Source of the DNA: Notospermus geniculatus
Taxonomy: Eukaryota; Nemertea; Pilidiophora; Heteronemertea; Lineidae
NCBI GenBank assembly: GCA_002633025.1
Contig: NMRB01001667.1
Location: 17,080-81,079 of the forward strand
DNA length: 64,000 bases
Direction: 5' to 3'
Shown here: positions 62,697 through 64,000 of the stretch, in pieces
Position numbering within the stretch: position 1 is the first letter of the stretch
Layout of the letters: every line of letters begins with the position of its first letter
Made by a program: the position numbers and the translations under genes
Notes under the pieces: generated by a model
The model's database searches: none
What the model was told of the DNA's origin: nothing
The model's input: only the letters and a program-made list of their open reading frames with translations

Positions 62697-62992
62697 TTAA
62701 AAGTCCGCTTCAAAGATACCTGCGACTCTAGTCAGTCCTCTTTCGGTCATTTCACTGGACGCTATTGCGTCATTGACGGAGGAGATCTCAAGACATCTAT
62801 GTCTTGCGGACACGGTTTTGAGAGGATGCCTTTTAGGTGAGTGTCCCCTTTCAACAGTGGGGAACCCTCTTCAACGTTGATGTCTCTCTGTTCCCAGAGT
62901 CAAAATTCCATCAGGACATCAGGTCAGAGGTCGTTATCAAGAAACAGATTGTGTCATTCCACAAAGCAGACGGCATCTGCATGATTTAAACT
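62697..62992 (+). CDS. Candidate two-exon Cys/His-rich fragment
   Basis: An open frame following a TGA at 62662 reads VRFKDTCDSSQSSFGHFTG, then YCVIDGGDLKTSMSCGHGF and ERMPF, ending at a good donor (TTTTAG|GTGAGT at about 62834). A strong acceptor (CTGTTCCCAG at about 62898) continues in frame with VKIPSGHQVRGRYQETDCVI to a stop. The C-x-x-DGG...MSCGHGF pattern looks like part of a zinc-binding domain, but I cannot name the family. It runs opposite to the neogenin gene and could belong to a transposon or a nested gene fragment. Confidence 0.25.
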
Positions 62993-63283
62993 TGGCGGAA
63001 TTATAATTCCTCCAAGATTTGAATCAGCATCTCCACATGACAAGCTCTCCTTAAAGACAAGATATCGCCTAACGAACGGACAAACGGCAACGACTAGGTC
63101 AACATCAATGACCACCTTTAATGCTAATGCGCCCCTTTCTCGTATTACATGTATCAATCTGACGTCGAGTAGACTATGACGATTGTTTGGCGTTGATGAT
63201 GAAGATGATTTACTACAAACAGAAAGAAACAGAATTAACATTGACGAAAAGGATAAAAACAGATGCACTACGCGGAGCATGCC

Positions 63284-63657
63284 ACAGGTTCTTGTGGTTT
63301 TAGTTGGGGACCATAGGTCCTTACACACGTTGAAAAACTCTGTTTCGTCAAAATGACGAACTTAGGTTCGTTTTCCATTTATCACCAAACTGAGTATCGA
63401 ACAGACATCCTGTGAAAGTCGGCCATGACAGGCCAGAAGGGGTAAACAAGCCTTGGAACCCTTGTTGTATTCTCAAACAATCTCTAACAAGGTTCGTCAA
63501 AATGACGACCGTGGACTTGCCATTTCGACGAATTAGATACTCGTTTGGTGATAAATCGAAAACGAACCTAAGTTCCTCATTTTGACGAAGCAGAGTTTTT
63601 CAGTGCAGTAAAGTGTGTAAGGACCTATGGTCCCCCACTAAAACCACAAGAATCTGT
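63284..63657. mobile_element. Foldback element, ~110-bp ends, with nested fragment
   Basis: ACAGGTTCTTGTGGTTTTAG at the left mirrors CTAAAACCACAAGAATCTGT at the right. The centre holds a fragment of the 62089-62236 family, and a partial end copy follows at 63665-63720. Confidence 0.85.
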
Positions 63658-63858
63658 GGATACACTGCCAGTAAAGTGAGTAACGACCTATGGTCCCCCA
63701 CTAAAACCACAAGAACCTGTGAGCATGTCAGCCTCAGCCACNCCCCCCCCCCCCCCCAAGTACAAACGCAAAAGTTACAAACTATCTTCAAACCAGGAAA
63801 GGAAAAAGAACCAAAAAAGTGAAATTGAGAAACTCAAGAAAATTTAGTTTTAGCTTAC

Positions 63859-63940
63859 CATTTCGTAGTGGGACATGGGCATGGCAAAAGAGTAGGCTAA
63901 ATGCGAAAGTGAGCCAGGGTCCCAAAACACTTCTATACAT
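63859..63940 (-). CDS. Candidate first coding exon encoding a signal peptide
   Basis: From the ATG at 63940 the minus strand encodes MYRSVLGPWLTFAFSLLFCH, then AHVPLRN, ending at AATG|GTAAGC. It has a short n-region with Arg, a hydrophobic core and a plausible cleavage after CHA, so it reads like a signal peptide. The donor is phase 1, which joins in frame to FN3 exon 1 at 60455 (a receptor of 1022 residues). A TATATAA lies about 50 nt upstream at the window edge. The frame is open to the edge, so it could be an internal exon or a chance ORF. If it starts the neogenin transcript, the four Ig domains are missing. Confidence 0.45.
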
Positions 63941-64000
63941 TGACTGTGTAAACTTCGAACTGAACAAGAAAACTTCACGTGCACCCAGGTTATATAACAG

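Noticed and set aside
63741-63760. C-rich homopolymer with an N
   Set aside because: Simple repeat and sequencing ambiguity; no function inferred.

Overview
The window looks like nuclear DNA of an invertebrate deuterostome (sea urchin, acorn worm or amphioxus grade). It holds a neogenin/DCC-type receptor gene and a GnT-IV (MGAT4C-like) glycosyltransferase exon. Most of the remaining DNA is intronic or intergenic and is packed with short foldback elements (MITEs), tRNA-derived SINEs and minisatellites. The species cannot be fixed from the sequence alone.

Layout. 1-6.7 kb: repeat-rich, with several foldback elements, one nested inside another. 6.7-7.9 kb (+): last coding exon of an MGAT4C-like glycosyltransferase. 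8-20 kb: mostly repeats, plus an unrecognised long intronless ORF on the minus strand (10.8-11.8 kb) with an internal duplication. 20.06-60.46 kb (-): sixteen exons of one neogenin/DCC gene. They encode six fibronectin type III domains, a transmembrane helix and a cytoplasmic tail with the conserved P1, P2-like and P3 segments. I assembled the exons by hand from splice signals. Every intron phase agrees, and the reading frame closes exactly at the stop codon at 20062-20064. The immunoglobulin domains expected upstream of the FN3 domains are not in the window. Instead, a candidate signal-peptide exon lies at 63859-63940 and its splice phase fits FN3 exon 1 directly, so an Ig-less form (or alternative promoter) is possible.

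The introns are the most repeat-dense part. One 267-nt intron is about 80% a single SINE that begins 10 nt after the 5' splice site. Several element families can be typed from their own target-site duplications: a 9-bp-TSD (Mutator-like) pair, three copies of a 5-bp-TSD element, TA-TSD elements and TTA-TSD elements. Some are nested inside SINE copies, which gives an insertion order.

No convincing rRNA, functional tRNA gene or CRISPR array was seen. The tRNA-like segments are SINE heads.
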